A stretch of 64,000 nt of DNA from positions 3,004,414 through 3,068,413 of the forward strand of contig NZ_CP126742.1 in NCBI RefSeq assembly GCF_030246945.1, given 5' to 3'. Numbering within the stretch: the first letter of the stretch is position 1; every line of letters begins with the position of its first letter. This document shows, piece after piece, positions 26,506-35,696 of this stretch. The position numbers and the translations under genes are program-made. The DNA is from Microbacterium sp. zg-Y1090. GTDB lineage: Bacteria > Actinomycetota > Actinomycetes > Actinomycetales > Microbacteriaceae. Below the pieces are notes generated by a model. That model was not told the origin of the DNA and ran no database searches. It saw nothing but the letters and a program-made list of their open reading frames with translations.

Positions 26506-26869
26506 TCACGATGCAGCTCCCGTATCGCCGTCAGGATGCCGCTGCGTGGGCGGCTCCACATCGAGCATCACTTCGTTGTGCCGCAGGAAGGCGGGCCACC
26601 GTGCGGCCCGCGGCCGCCCGCTGGATCACCGGGGCCGTCATGGCGATGGTCGACCCGCCTCCGCCCTGGATCACCGGCGCCGTCATCGCCACCTTCGCGG
26701 CCGGCTCGTTCTCGCCACTGATGTAGGAGAACAGGTACCGGAAGGCACGGTTTCCGGCGTCCTCGAATCTGCCGTCGACCATCACCTCTGCCACCGCATG
26801 CTGCGGGTAGCGCCGGAGCTCGAACCCGTCGAAGGCACGCACCACGTCGTACGGCTGCTGTTCGGTCAT
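26506..26869 (-). pseudogene. SOUL heme-binding protein gene with internal deletion
   Basis: From ATG at 26869 the N-terminal part of a SOUL protein is clear (TEQQPYDVVRAFDGFELRR, then two MTAPVIQ motifs as in intact family members). The frame then runs into unrelated residues. In the -1 frame the family's C-terminus appears (ARWPAFLRHNEVMLDVEPP), ending at 26506. The central ~70-80 residues normally between these parts are missing, so an internal deletion with a frame change probably occurred within a GC-rich stretch near 26590-26610. Intact SOUL proteins are about 170-200 residues. The gene is very likely non-functional. Confidence 0.75.
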
Positions 26870-26998
26870 CTCTGCCGTTCTCCCGCCACGCGTCTGCGGC
26901 ACGCACGTGAGGGGGCGCGCTGCGGCTTCACGGTAACCCCGCGTCGTCGCGGGAGGAAGACCGGTCGGCCCAGCGCGCCCTCACCACGCGGCGTGGAC

Positions 26999-27949
26999 CT
27001 ACTTCATCTCCCCGAACGTGCGCTCGATGTCGGCCATCTCCATGGCCGCCGTCGCCTCGATGAGGGCCCGCAGGTCGGCGTCGGCGCCCGGGGAGAACTC
27101 CTCGGGCCGCTCCGGTGCGATCGTCATCGGTGAGCCCGCCGGCGCCTGCTCGCTGGCATCGAGCTGCGTCCCGTCGTTCGACGGAGACAGGCCCTGGAAG
27201 ATCTTTCCCGCTTCGGAGAGGTTCGTCAGATCGAAGGAGTACTGCTTGCTCTGCAGTCCCAGCTCGGTCAGGCGGGCCACCTCCGGGAACTTCTCCGCAT
27301 TGGTCTTGGGGATCGGCAGCGCCGTGCGCCAATTCACGCCCAGGGTCTCGAGCGCCTTGGCGAATGCGTTCTCGTGGGCCTGGTCGCGCACAATCAGGTA
27401 CGAGATGGTGCTGCGGGCCGTCTTGTTCGACGTCATCTCGTACAGGCGGCACTTCTGCAGGCGTCCCGTGGACTCGAGCATGAGGTTGTAGAGCAGGTCG
27501 AGCACGAGGTTTCCCGAGTTGTACACGTAGCTGCCCAGCCACGGGTTGCCGGCGGCATCCACCGGCATGGCCCCCTGCGCACCCACGAGGTAATGGTGGA
27601 TGTTGCTCTCGGACGTGGCGATCTTCAGCGGTGTCGCCCCGCCCGCACCCGGGGCGTCGACCGGGTCGGTCGGCTTGCCCTTGTAACCGGGCGAGCCGTC
27701 GAGCAGACGGGAGATGGTGGTGCCGATGAGCTCGACGTGGCTGATCTCCTCGGTGCCGATGCCCTGGATCAGGTCCTTGTAGGGCTTGGCCGACGGTCCG
27801 CGGAAGTTGATGCTCTGGAACAGGTACTGCATCATCGTGCGCATCTCGCCGAACTGCCCGCCCAGCCCCTCCTGCAGTGCGTTGGCGGCATCGGGGTCGG
27901 GCTGATCCTGGTCGATCTCGTTGATCAGCTGCTGAACATGAAAGTACAT
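26999..27949 (-). CDS. Manganese catalase
   Basis: 316 residues from ATG at 27949, with GGAGGAG just upstream. It is a di-manganese ferritin-like catalase: metal ligands fall in GEMRTMMQYLFQS, GTEEISHVELIGTTI and RDQAHENAFAKALETLGV. It detoxifies hydrogen peroxide without heme. The C-terminal ~50 residues are acidic and end in EMADIERTFGEMK, as in other actinobacterial members. It is a single-gene unit with the divergent FUSC gene upstream. Confidence 0.93.
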   Translation of the reverse strand: MYFHVQQLINEIDQDQPDPDAANALQEGLGGQFGEMRTMMQYLFQSINFRGPSAKPYKDLIQGIGTEEISHVELIGTTISRLLDGSPGYKGKPTDPVDAPGAGGATPLKIATSESNIHHYLVGAQGAMPVDAAGNPWLGSYVYNSGNLVLDLLYNLMLESTGRLQKCRLYEMTSNKTARSTISYLIVRDQAHENAFAKALETLGVNWRTALPIPKTNAEKFPEVARLTELGLQSKQYSFDLTNLSEAGKIFQGLSPSNDGTQLDASEQAPAGSPMTIAPERPEEFSPGADADLRALIEATAAMEMADIERTFGEMK

Positions 27950-28107
27950 GTCTCCTCCAAGGGTCGGTCCGCTCAGACTCGCGGTCGGGGGCTCCCCCGC
28001 CGACCCCCTCGCCAGCCGGACGCCCGGGGCGTATCCTCCCTCCCCGGGCCGCCAGCGCACGAGCGCGGCCCCTGGCGCCTCCCGCGCTCGCGCCCTACCG
28101 TCTAGCC

Positions 28108-29970
28108 ATGGACGAGCCACGCAAGCTCCGCCGTCGCCACGCCGAGAGCGGGGCTGCAGCCCACAAGCATCCCAAGGGCACCCCCCTGCTCATCCTGCTG
28201 ATGATCATCGTGGTCCTCCCTTCCGTGCTTCTCGCCGACGCGTGGGGCGCCGGTGCGGCGGGCATCATCGGCGGGCTCACGGGCATGTTCTCCCTCGTGG
28301 CGTTCATCGGCGGGCCGTTGCGGGCCGATCTGCGCATCACCGCCGTCATGGGTCCACTGCTGATCATCGCCGCAGCCGTCCCGCGCCTCGTCGCGGAGGC
28401 CTCGCGGCCCGCGGCGATCGCGCTGGTGGTCGTGCTCACGTTCGTCGCGGCGCTGCTGCCGCTGCTCGGCCCCCGCTTCGGCACCGCCGGCATGGGGCTC
28501 GGCATGACGACGATGTTCGGCTACGGGTACGCCCCCACCGGCGGGGCGGACCATCAGCAGGTGATCGCGGCCGCCGTGGCCGGCGTGGTCGTCGCGCTCG
28601 TCCTGCGCGTCCTCATGGGCATCAGCGACCCCTCGAAGCCGACGCGGCAGCAGGTGGCCGCCGTGCTCGACGCCGACGACCCGAGCGCCGCCACCGCCAC
28701 CGCCTTCCGCACGTGGCTGAGCGACGGCCGGCAGCGCTGGCTCGCGGACGCGCTCGAGGCGGCATCCGCGTATCGGGTGGCGCTGCGCACCGCAGAACTG
28801 TCGAACCCGACGGATGCCGACGCCACCGCCGCACTGCGCGAACGCGCCCAGAAGCTGTCGGACCAGCTGAAGGCGAAGCCCGCCCGCGGAGGTGCTTCCC
28901 CCGAGACTCCGCCGCCCGCGGCATCCACCGACACGGGCGCCCTCGGCGACGCGGCCCGCGCGCTCGACACGGTGGAGCGCGCACTGACGACCCGTGACAC
29001 CGCACCGGTCCGCCTCGAGCGCGACCGGCGGCGCGGGCTGCGGGACGCCGTGCTGCACCCGTCGGCACGACTGCAGTCCATCCAGATGCGTCACGCGGTG
29101 CGCACGGCGCTGGCGGTGTTCCTCATGCTGCTGATCACCTCCGGGCTCGAGCGCGGCGACCCGCTGGTGTCCACGGCGCTGCTCGCCACCTTCAGCATCA
29201 TGCAGGCCACGTGGAGCGACACCGCGACGAAGACGCGCAACAAGATCATCGGGGTGGTCGCCGGCTCACTCACGGTCGCCGTCGTGCTGCTGGTCGTTCC
29301 GCAGCAGTACCTCGTGGCGGTCGCTGCGGTCTCGCTCTGCCTTGGGCTCTGGTACATCGTCACGCGCCCGGCGCTCGGCAGCGCCTTCATGGTGGTCGTC
29401 AGCGTCGGCTTCAACGCCGTCACGCGGGACCTGAACCCGGTGAACCTGCTGACGCAGTACGTGGCGCTCACGGCGTGCGCGGTGCTGCTGGGCGTGGTGT
29501 TCGGCTTCATCGTGATCCCGGGTCTGCGGCCGCCGCCCCTGCGCAGCCGGATCCAGACGGCCGTCGACGCGACGGCGACAGCGCTTCGTGCCGCCGGTGG
29601 CGCGGGTCCTCAGCGGGTCGAGGACCTCGCCCTCTTCCGGGATGCCGCCCGTGCGCAGGCCGACCTCGTGCCCGACCACGATCGCCTCGATGACACGCAG
29701 CTCGCCGACCTCGCGTCACTGCAGACAGGGCTGCGCGACCTGACGGCCCTGGCTCCGTCGGGTGAGCTGACCCCGGGCGACATCGAGCGGGTGCTGCAGG
29801 TGCTCGATCCCGAGCCATCGCCCGCCGGGAGCGACGATCAGCCGGAGCACGCCGCCGTCTCCGGTGGCGCGTCGTCGGTGCTGTGGGACGTCGCCCAGCA
29901 GACGGGCTCGGCGGAACGGTCGCTGCTGCGAACGCTGCCCGCGGCTGCCGCGGCATCCGCCCGGCGCTGA
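28108..29970 (+). CDS. FUSC-family membrane protein (aromatic acid exporter-like)
   Basis: 620 residues. Two blocks of about five to six membrane helices (residues ~28-170 and ~335-475) are separated and followed by soluble helical domains. The second block (AVRTALAVFLMLLITSGLERGDPLVSTALLATFS) matches the FUSC pattern. Proteins of this kind export aromatic acids or fusaric acid with partner proteins. It has no periplasmic-adaptor partner here, as expected for Gram-positive cells. Start ATG at 28108. Confidence 0.8.
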   Translation: MDEPRKLRRRHAESGAAAHKHPKGTPLLILLMIIVVLPSVLLADAWGAGAAGIIGGLTGMFSLVAFIGGPLRADLRITAVMGPLLIIAAAVPRLVAEASRPAAIALVVVLTFVAALLPLLGPRFGTAGMGLGMTTMFGYGYAPTGGADHQQVIAAAVAGVVVALVLRVLMGISDPSKPTRQQVAAVLDADDPSAATATAFRTWLSDGRQRWLADALEAASAYRVALRTAELSNPTDADATAALRERAQKLSDQLKAKPARGGASPETPPPAASTDTGALGDAARALDTVERALTTRDTAPVRLERDRRRGLRDAVLHPSARLQSIQMRHAVRTALAVFLMLLITSGLERGDPLVSTALLATFSIMQATWSDTATKTRNKIIGVVAGSLTVAVVLLVVPQQYLVAVAAVSLCLGLWYIVTRPALGSAFMVVVSVGFNAVTRDLNPVNLLTQYVALTACAVLLGVVFGFIVIPGLRPPPLRSRIQTAVDATATALRAAGGAGPQRVEDLALFRDAARAQADLVPDHDRLDDTQLADLASLQTGLRDLTALAPSGELTPGDIERVLQVLDPEPSPAGSDDQPEHAAVSGGASSVLWDVAQQTGSAERSLLRTLPAAAAASARR

Positions 29971-29983
29971 CCGTGGGGCGGGC

Positions 29984-30547
29984 TCACCCGCGAGCGGGGA
30001 GGTAGCGCAGCGCGACCGACCCCGGCCGGAAGTCGCGACGCTCCACGAGTTCGAGGGCGAGGCGCTCGCGCAGCCCGGCGAGCAGCGTCGGCCCGTGGCC
30101 CGCGACCACCGGCTGCACCACGAACTCGTACTCGTCGATCAATCCCAGGTCGGCCAGTGCGAGGGGAAGGGTCACCCCGCCCACCCAGAGGCCGTTGCCG
30201 GGTTGCTGCTTGAGTCGCCACACCGCGTCTGCCAGGTCACCGCGCACCAGTTCGCCGTTCCAGTCGGCGGAGGACAGTGTGCTCGACACGACATATTTCT
30301 TGGCCGCGTCGATGGCCTCGGCGAACGGGATCTCCCACGCCCGCATCCCCTCGGGCCAGGTTCCTGAGGTGGGCCGCCGCCACGCCCCGGCCATCATCTC
30401 GTAGGTCACCCGGCCGAACAGCAGGGCGTCGGCTCGTTGCATCTGGGCGGCCCAGTAGTCCATCGACTCCTCATCCGGGCCCAGCCCCGCCTCATGGTGG
30501 ACGCAGCCGTCGATCGTGATGTTGATCGAGTAGCGCAGTGGTCTCAT
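29984..30547 (-). CDS. Dihydrofolate-reductase-fold (RibD C-terminal) family protein
   Basis: 187 residues from ATG at 30547 with GGGGAGAA upstream. The N-terminus RPLRYSINITIDGCVHHEAG and the segment ALLFGRVTYEMMAGAW are typical of the stress-related RibD_C/DHFR-like family. It probably binds NADPH, but the substrate is unknown; such genes are frequent singletons in actinobacteria. Confidence 0.85.
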   Translation of the reverse strand: MRPLRYSINITIDGCVHHEAGLGPDEESMDYWAAQMQRADALLFGRVTYEMMAGAWRRPTSGTWPEGMRAWEIPFAEAIDAAKKYVVSSTLSSADWNGELVRGDLADAVWRLKQQPGNGLWVGGVTLPLALADLGLIDEYEFVVQPVVAGHGPTLLAGLRERLALELVERRDFRPGSVALRYLPARG

Positions 30548-30692
30548 CGCGTTCTCCCCGGTGCGCAGTGGTCCGCTCCCCTGCGGCGGGACCACATCCC
30601 CTCGGGTCACGCCGTCGCGGTTCACCCTAATGACGTGCCGGCCGAAGGCAACCCCTGCGCCCACCGCACGGGGTGTCAATCACGCGGTCTCG

Positions 30693-31349
30693 TCAGTCGT
30701 ACAGCACCGCGTCGGCGACCATCGCGGGGTCCTGCAGAATTCCGAGGTGGCCCAGTTCGAGCGCGCGCACGGGCCACCCCGCACCTGTGGCGACGCCCAC
30801 CTCGTCGGCGTAGGTGTGTCCGAATGCCACGTAGCTGCAACGGAGGCCCGCCGTCCAATTCCGCGGCGCGGAGACGCGTGACGACAGGTAGGCGGCTGGG
30901 ATGGAGGGTGCGCCGGCATCCACCAGCGCGAAAGTGGCGTCGTCGGGAAACAGCGGACGCACGCTCTCCTCCGGCCACCACCGCGTCCACGGTGGCAGGA
31001 TGCCGTCCCTCGCGGTGACCGGCAGCGTGCGGCGCGCCCGCGCGGGCATGACAGGCCAGGTGCCACCGCGAAGGGGCGGGATCACCGCATCGAGGAACAC
31101 GATGCGGTTGACCGCAGAACCCGCCGCCACCGCGGGGACGAAGTTTCCGGCGTTCGAGTGCGCGATCGCCGCGGTCGCACCGAGCTCCGCCGCCGCGGCC
31201 GCGTACGCCTCGCCGATCGCCTGCGGTGTCCCGAGCGGTGTCGGCACGACCCGCTCGGCTTCGAGTCCTCTCGCTCGCAACGCGCGGACCAGCGGATCCA
31301 TCACGAAGCCGGGAAGGAAGACGCTTCCCATGACGATCACGCGGTCCAC
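30693..31349 (-). CDS. Small alpha/beta hydrolase
   Basis: 218 residues. The nucleophile region is AHSNAGNFVP (Ser in SNAG, like the HSxGG-type elbow), and the acid and histidine come late (LELGHLGILQDPAMV). An upstream start could add residues; ATG at 31349 is used. The C-terminal part (PPWTRWWPEESVRPLFPDDATFALVDAG) is repeated, slightly changed, in the fragment at 33404-33622. Confidence 0.75.
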   Translation of the reverse strand: MDRVIVMGSVFLPGFVMDPLVRALRARGLEAERVVPTPLGTPQAIGEAYAAAAAELGATAAIAHSNAGNFVPAVAAGSAVNRIVFLDAVIPPLRGGTWPVMPARARRTLPVTARDGILPPWTRWWPEESVRPLFPDDATFALVDAGAPSIPAAYLSSRVSAPRNWTAGLRCSYVAFGHTYADEVGVATGAGWPVRALELGHLGILQDPAMVADAVLYD

Positions 31350-31475
31350 GGCGACATCCTAGAAACATCCGTCGTTCGGCGTCGCGGGCTACTACGGTGC
31401 GCCACCGGATGTCCAGCCCCATCCCCGCGCGGCTGCGCCTGGCACAGTGTGGAAACGACGCGACGAGGAGAAGCA

Positions 31476-32366
31476 ATGAAGCAGCGCACTCTGGCAGGAC
31501 GACAGGTCTCGGCGATCGGCCTGGGCGCCATGCCGCTGTCGATGAACAACGACAAGCGATACCCGTCGTTCGAGGATGCCGTGGCAACCGTGCACGCCGC
31601 CCTCGACGCGGGCGTGACGCTCATCGACACGGCTGACATCTATGCCCCGGATGGCGAACAGATGGGACACAACGAGCGCATCGTCGCCGAGGCGCTGCGG
31701 ACATGGGACGGGGATTCCTCGCGCATCTTCGTCGCGACCAAGGGCGGCATCACGCTCGGCGAAGACGGAGCCAAGGGACGCGACGGGTCGGCGGCCTACC
31801 TGCGCTCGGCCGCGGAGAAGTCACTCGAGATCCTCGGCGTCGACCAGCTCGACCTGTACCAGTACCACCGTCCCGACCGCACCCGTGTCTACGCCGACAT
31901 CATGCGGGGACTGAAGTCGTTGCACGACGACGGCCTCGTTCGCGCGATCGGCATCTCGAACGCGAGTGTCGAAGAGATCCAGATCGCTTTGGACGTGCTC
32001 GGCGAAGGCAACCTCGCCAGCGTCCAGAACGAGTTCTCGCCGAAGCACCCGGGAAGCATCGACGAATTGCGCTTCTGCGCCGCTCACGACATCGCCTTCC
32101 TGCCGTGGAGTCCTCTCGGCGGCACCGGCGGCGGTGCCAGCAGCGTCGGCGACCGGTTCTCGGCCTTCCGCGACGTCGGCGATGCACACGGCGTCAGCCC
32201 GCAGCAAGTCGTGCTGGCGTGGGAGCTCGCCCTCGACCCGCACGTCATCCCGATCCCGGGTGCGCGGCGCGCGGCATCCATCACGGATTCCGCGAAAGCC
32301 GCCGACCTCGAACTCACCCCTGAAGAAGTGACTCGACTGTCGGAATCGGTCGCGATCTTCGACTGA
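31476..32366 (+). CDS. Aldo/keto reductase
   Basis: 296 residues from ATG at 31476 (GAGGAG 6-8 bases upstream). The catalytic tetrad pattern is present: Asp and Tyr in LIDTADIYAPDG, Lys in FVATKGG, and a His in YQYHRPD. NADPH binding fits IPIPGARRAASITDSAKA near the C-terminus. It reduces aldehydes or ketones; no specific substrate is suggested by neighbours. Confidence 0.9.
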   Translation: MKQRTLAGRQVSAIGLGAMPLSMNNDKRYPSFEDAVATVHAALDAGVTLIDTADIYAPDGEQMGHNERIVAEALRTWDGDSSRIFVATKGGITLGEDGAKGRDGSAAYLRSAAEKSLEILGVDQLDLYQYHRPDRTRVYADIMRGLKSLHDDGLVRAIGISNASVEEIQIALDVLGEGNLASVQNEFSPKHPGSIDELRFCAAHDIAFLPWSPLGGTGGGASSVGDRFSAFRDVGDAHGVSPQQVVLAWELALDPHVIPIPGARRAASITDSAKAADLELTPEEVTRLSESVAIFD

Positions 32367-32403
32367 CGCGACGGGCACCCCGGTTCAGGCGCTCTCCCTC
32401 GGG

Positions 32404-32898
32404 CTAGCGCACCATCCGCGCTGCGGTGATCAACGGAGCATGCGGATCGATTCGCTCGACGCCATCGAAGCGGAAACCGTTGCGCACGTAGAACGCGGTC
32501 GCACGAGGGTTCTCCTTCGCGACCCAGAGCATCGCCGGCCCCGCGCCGAGCGCTTCATCGAGAAGCGTCTGACCCACTCCCCCGCCGTAGTGCCCTGCGG
32601 CGACATAGATCGCATACAACTCGCGATCACACGGCGGCTCTGCACCCTCCGTGCCGGGCGGCGGACCCGCCCACGCGAACCCGATGATTGCTCCGTCGCT
32701 TTCCGCGACTCTGACGACCACATCGTCGCTCGGGTTCGCGAGCACGTGCTTCCACATCCGATGCCGTCGATCGATGTACTCCGCCGAGAAGTGGTCTTCG
32801 GGCAGCAGGTGGGCATAGGCCTCGCGCCACGTCGAAACGTGGAGTTCGGCGATCTCATCGGCGTCGCTGGGCACCGGCATCCGGGTCGTGAACGTCAT
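32404..32898 (-). CDS. GNAT-family N-acetyltransferase
   Basis: 164 residues from ATG at 32898. The acetyl-CoA-binding motif appears as ELYAIYVAAGHYGGGVGQTLLDEAL, followed by MLWVAKENPRATAFYVRNGFRFDG, the standard GNAT C-terminal half. The acceptor is unknown. Confidence 0.88.
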   Translation of the reverse strand: MTFTTRMPVPSDADEIAELHVSTWREAYAHLLPEDHFSAEYIDRRHRMWKHVLANPSDDVVVRVAESDGAIIGFAWAGPPPGTEGAEPPCDRELYAIYVAAGHYGGGVGQTLLDEALGAGPAMLWVAKENPRATAFYVRNGFRFDGVERIDPHAPLITAARMVR

Positions 32899-32947
32899 GC
32901 GCACATCGTGACAGAGAGATCGTCGCCGACCGACGGTGGAGGCAGGC

Positions 32948-33349
32948 TCAGATGCGCCGGGGGTCGTAGGTGTCACTGGAGTAGCTGATGACGAAATAGC
33001 CGATCAGGGACAGCAGCCAGAGCAGGAACACCGAGAAGACCGCGCCGTGCCCGAACCCGCGCCCGAGCCGCAGGGCGACGATGATCGAGAGGACGACGTT
33101 GGCGATGGGGACGAGATACAGCAGCGTCCACCATGCCGACAGCCCGGCGGCCCGCACGATGAAGAACGCGGCGACGACCGGGATCAGCGCCGTCCACCCG
33201 GGCTGGCCTGCCTTGTTCAGGAAGGGCCACACGGCGGCGACGAACAGCACGTAGCCGACGAAACCCCCGATCCCGCCGAAGACGACCCCGGACTCATCGC
33301 GCGAGGAAGCCTCAGCGAACACAGGCAGGAGCTGCATGAGGCTGTTCAT
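32948..33349 (-). CDS. DUF5684-like small membrane protein
   Basis: 133 residues from ATG at 33349, with four hydrophobic segments. The pattern NKAGQPGWTALIPVVAAFFIVRAAGLSAWW with IPIANVV-like motif resembles the DUF5684 family (the GW..L.P..N sequence also seen in signal-peptidase-associated membrane proteins). Function unknown. Confidence 0.65.
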   Translation of the reverse strand: MNSLMQLLPVFAEASSRDESGVVFGGIGGFVGYVLFVAAVWPFLNKAGQPGWTALIPVVAAFFIVRAAGLSAWWTLLYLVPIANVVLSIIVALRLGRGFGHGAVFSVFLLWLLSLIGYFVISYSSDTYDPRRI

Positions 33350-33403
33350 GCCCGCGAGTCTAGGACGACGGCGGGCGAGGCCGTGGCACAAATCGAAGAC
33401 ACC

Positions 33404-33622
33404 TCAGCTGGCATCGACCCGCGCGAACGTCGCATCGTCCGGAAACAGCGGGCGCATGTTCTCTTCCGGCCACCACCGCCTCCAAGGGGGCAGGGTGCGT
33501 GTCTCGCGGTCGCTGGCCGGATCACTCATGCGCGCGAGCTGCCAGCGGATCTCCTCCGCGGCAGCGGCCGCGTCGTCCGGCTCTGACACCTGTCGGGCCT
33601 TCGATGCTTCTATGTTTGTCAA
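33404..33622 (-). pseudogene. Chimeric fragment: immunity-like C-terminus fused to a hydrolase fragment
   Basis: 72 codons. The first ~45 (SEPDDAAAAAEEIRWQLARMS...) look like the C-terminal part of the immunity-like protein truncated at 35531-36016. From LPPWRRWWPEENMRPLFPDDATFARVD onward it is closely similar to the C-terminal half of the hydrolase at 30693-31349 (LPPWTRWWPEESVRPLFPDDATFALVD). The two pieces meet at a shared LPPW, suggesting recombination at short homology. It is most likely non-functional. Confidence 0.6.
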
Positions 33623-33690
33623 GGTCCCTCGGATGTGGGAACCGGAGTGGGCGCGATGGGCGCTGCCGAGTCGCTGTTAGATTCACTGGC

Positions 33691-34107
33691 ATGCGAACGC
33701 CCAAGGTTGCTGTCGCCGCCGGGATTCTCACAAGTGCGCTGGCTCTCAGCGCATGCGTTCCCCCGGGCGTCGCCTGCCCGGCCATCGGGTTCGTCCTCTC
33801 AGATCCGGTTGTCATCGAGATAGATCCGGACCTGGTCGGCGGCGGATCGGTGGCGGCGTGTCTGGGCGACGATTGCGAGCCCGCTCTCGTCGCATCCGTG
33901 GACCCCGGGAAATGGGAGGTTCCGCAGGAGCCGCCGTATGCGCCGCAAGACACTATCGGGCTTTATCTTGGGGCTGGCATCCGGGTTGCGATCGTCGACG
34001 CCGCCGGTGCGACCATCCGCGACGAATGGTTCGAGATTCCATTCACCAGCAGCTCCGATGGCGTCTGCCCGGGGCCGGTCGAAGTTCAGCCGGTCGTGGT
34101 GACCTGA
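33691..34107 (+). CDS. Putative lipoprotein of unknown function
   Basis: 138 residues from ATG at 33691. A signal peptide with lipobox ALSAC (Cys near residue 22) precedes a mature domain with CLGDDC and a second Cys near the end. I do not recognise the family. The sequence is less GC-rich in the third codon position than its neighbours and lies between a gene fragment and an IS element, suggesting acquired DNA. Confidence 0.6.
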   Translation: MRTPKVAVAAGILTSALALSACVPPGVACPAIGFVLSDPVVIEIDPDLVGGGSVAACLGDDCEPALVASVDPGKWEVPQEPPYAPQDTIGLYLGAGIRVAIVDAAGATIRDEWFEIPFTSSSDGVCPGPVEVQPVVVT

Positions 34108-34297
34108 CTCGTCTCCTCCGAAGCGTCTTGCGTCCCAGTGACGAAGGCGTAAGTGCCCCCTCCGACGGCGAGAGTGTAGCGGGGAGGAATGACTCCGTTC
34201 CCGTCGTTCGCTCTTTGCAGACTCCGCTCTCCGCTGCGCTCCGAGCTCCGCTTAGCAACCGCTCACTCGGGCACTACGTCGTCCCCTCCCCGCTTGG

Positions 34298-35401
34298 TCA
34301 GCCGATTGTCGGAGCGAGGGTGGAGTTCGAGGCGGGCGCAGGAGCGGCGTCGTAGAGCGCGTTGAGGGTTCGGTAGAGGTGTCGGGCGAGGTAGCGCTTG
34401 ATGCAGCGTCGGATCTCGCGGCGGGTGCGTCCTTCGGCCAGGCGCTTGTCGAGGTAGGCCTTCGTGCCGGGGTCGCGACTCATTCGTGTGATCGCGATGA
34501 AGTGGAGCGCTTTGTTCAAGCGCCGATCCCCACCCCGGTTCAAGCGGTGGCGGGTCGTGTTGCCGCTGGACGCGGGCAGCGGGTTCACGCCGGCGAGCGA
34601 GGCGAACGCGGCGTCGTTTCGGACTCTGCCGGGGTGGGACCATGCCGTGATGACGACGGCTGCGGTGTAAGCGCCGACGCCGGTCTCCTGCAGCAGGGGC
34701 GCCGCGGGGCTCGCGGTGATGAGTTCGGTCATGCGGGCGTGGTTCTCGGTCAACGCGTCCTGCAGGTCAACGATTCGTCGGGCCAGCCGGACGGCCTCGC
34801 CTCGCGCGGTGGCGATGGCGATGGGCTCGTGGCGCTTCTGCCAGCGTGATGCCTGTCCGATCTGGGCCGCGCTGAGGGGCTTGCGGGCGTCGATGCCGAG
34901 TTCGTTGGTGCGCAGAAGCGCGGTGAGCGCGTTCACGTTCACCGTCTTCTCCGTCGACATCTGGTCGCGTGCGGCGACCAGCACGCGGAGCGCTTGACGC
35001 GTCCCGTCGTCGGCGCGGGGACGACGCAACTGGTTCTCTTCCAGCGGCAGCACGGCGGCTGCGATCGCGTGAGCGTCCAACGGGTCGGACTTGCCAAGGC
35101 CGCGGCGGGTTCTGGCGCTGATGCGGGGTGCTTCGACCACCTCGTATCCGCTCTCGGTGGCCGCGCGGGCCAGTCGCGCGCCGTAGGTGGCGACACCCTC
35201 GATCGACCACAACGTATCGGCCTCACCCCCGGTCAGGCGGCCGGCCCAGCCGATCGCGCGGGCGATGCCCGGCGGGCTGGTCGGGAACTGTTGGCAGCCC
35301 AACAGCTGCCCAGACCCCGTCTCGATGACGGCATACGTGTGTGTCTTGGCGTGGGTGTCCACGCCGATGACGAACGGATGGGAGTGCGCGACGATAGTCA
35401 T
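34298..35401 (-). CDS. IS110-family transposase
   Basis: 367 residues. The N-terminal DEDD (RuvC-like) domain shows D15 (VIGVDTHAK), E68 (WSIEGVA), D106 and D109 (GKSDPLDAHA). The C-terminal transposase domain has SLAGVNPLPASSGNTTRHRLNRGGDRRLNKALH, with the catalytic serine in ASSGN. The recombinase is guided by an RNA made from its own element. The reading frame is intact. It lies upstream of, and on the same strand as, the gene fragment at 33404-33622. Confidence 0.92.
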   Translation of the reverse strand: MTIVAHSHPFVIGVDTHAKTHTYAVIETGSGQLLGCQQFPTSPPGIARAIGWAGRLTGGEADTLWSIEGVATYGARLARAATESGYEVVEAPRISARTRRGLGKSDPLDAHAIAAAVLPLEENQLRRPRADDGTRQALRVLVAARDQMSTEKTVNVNALTALLRTNELGIDARKPLSAAQIGQASRWQKRHEPIAIATARGEAVRLARRIVDLQDALTENHARMTELITASPAAPLLQETGVGAYTAAVVITAWSHPGRVRNDAAFASLAGVNPLPASSGNTTRHRLNRGGDRRLNKALHFIAITRMSRDPGTKAYLDKRLAEGRTRREIRRCIKRYLARHLYRTLNALYDAAPAPASNSTLAPTIG

Positions 35402-35696
35402 TGCGGATCGGTCCTTCCTTCGATGGAACACGGGCACGGCCGCGCGGCGGCCGGCGCCGGCCCGGGAGGAAATCACTTCGCGGCATCACTGTGACGGGCC
35501 ACGACCCAAGGAGGTCGGGCAGGCTTCTAATCAGGCCATCGAGGTGGGCCGGGTGGCGTCGGCCGCCCTCGCCCGGGACGGGCAGATCGAAAGAAAGGCC
35601 CACACGGGGCCAGCGGCATATCGAGCCACGACCGGACGAAGACGACCAACATCAACCCTGCCAGCCAGTCCCAGACCAGCCATCTCAAGACTCACA
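35402..35696 (-). ncRNA. Candidate IS110 bridge RNA region
   Basis: The stretch upstream of the transposase has no gene and holds stem-forming sequences: a 14-bp palindrome GGCCGGCGCCGGCC at 35449-35462 and a CGACC/GGTCG hairpin at 35502-35517. IS110-group elements transcribe a structured bridge RNA from this side of the gene, with loops matching target and donor DNA. Placing loops needs structure prediction; the exact RNA ends are unknown. Confidence 0.4.

Larger units (their letters stand above)
34240..35696 (-). mobile_element. IS110-family insertion sequence (approximate ends)
   Basis: The transposase gene is flanked by about 295 bp on its 5' side up to position ~35696, where the immunity-like gene changes abruptly to unrelated sequence; that length fits the long non-coding end of IS110-group elements. 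The 3' end is not visible (IS110 elements lack terminal inverted repeats) and 34240 is a guess. A similar copy elsewhere in the genome would set the true ends. Confidence 0.5.
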
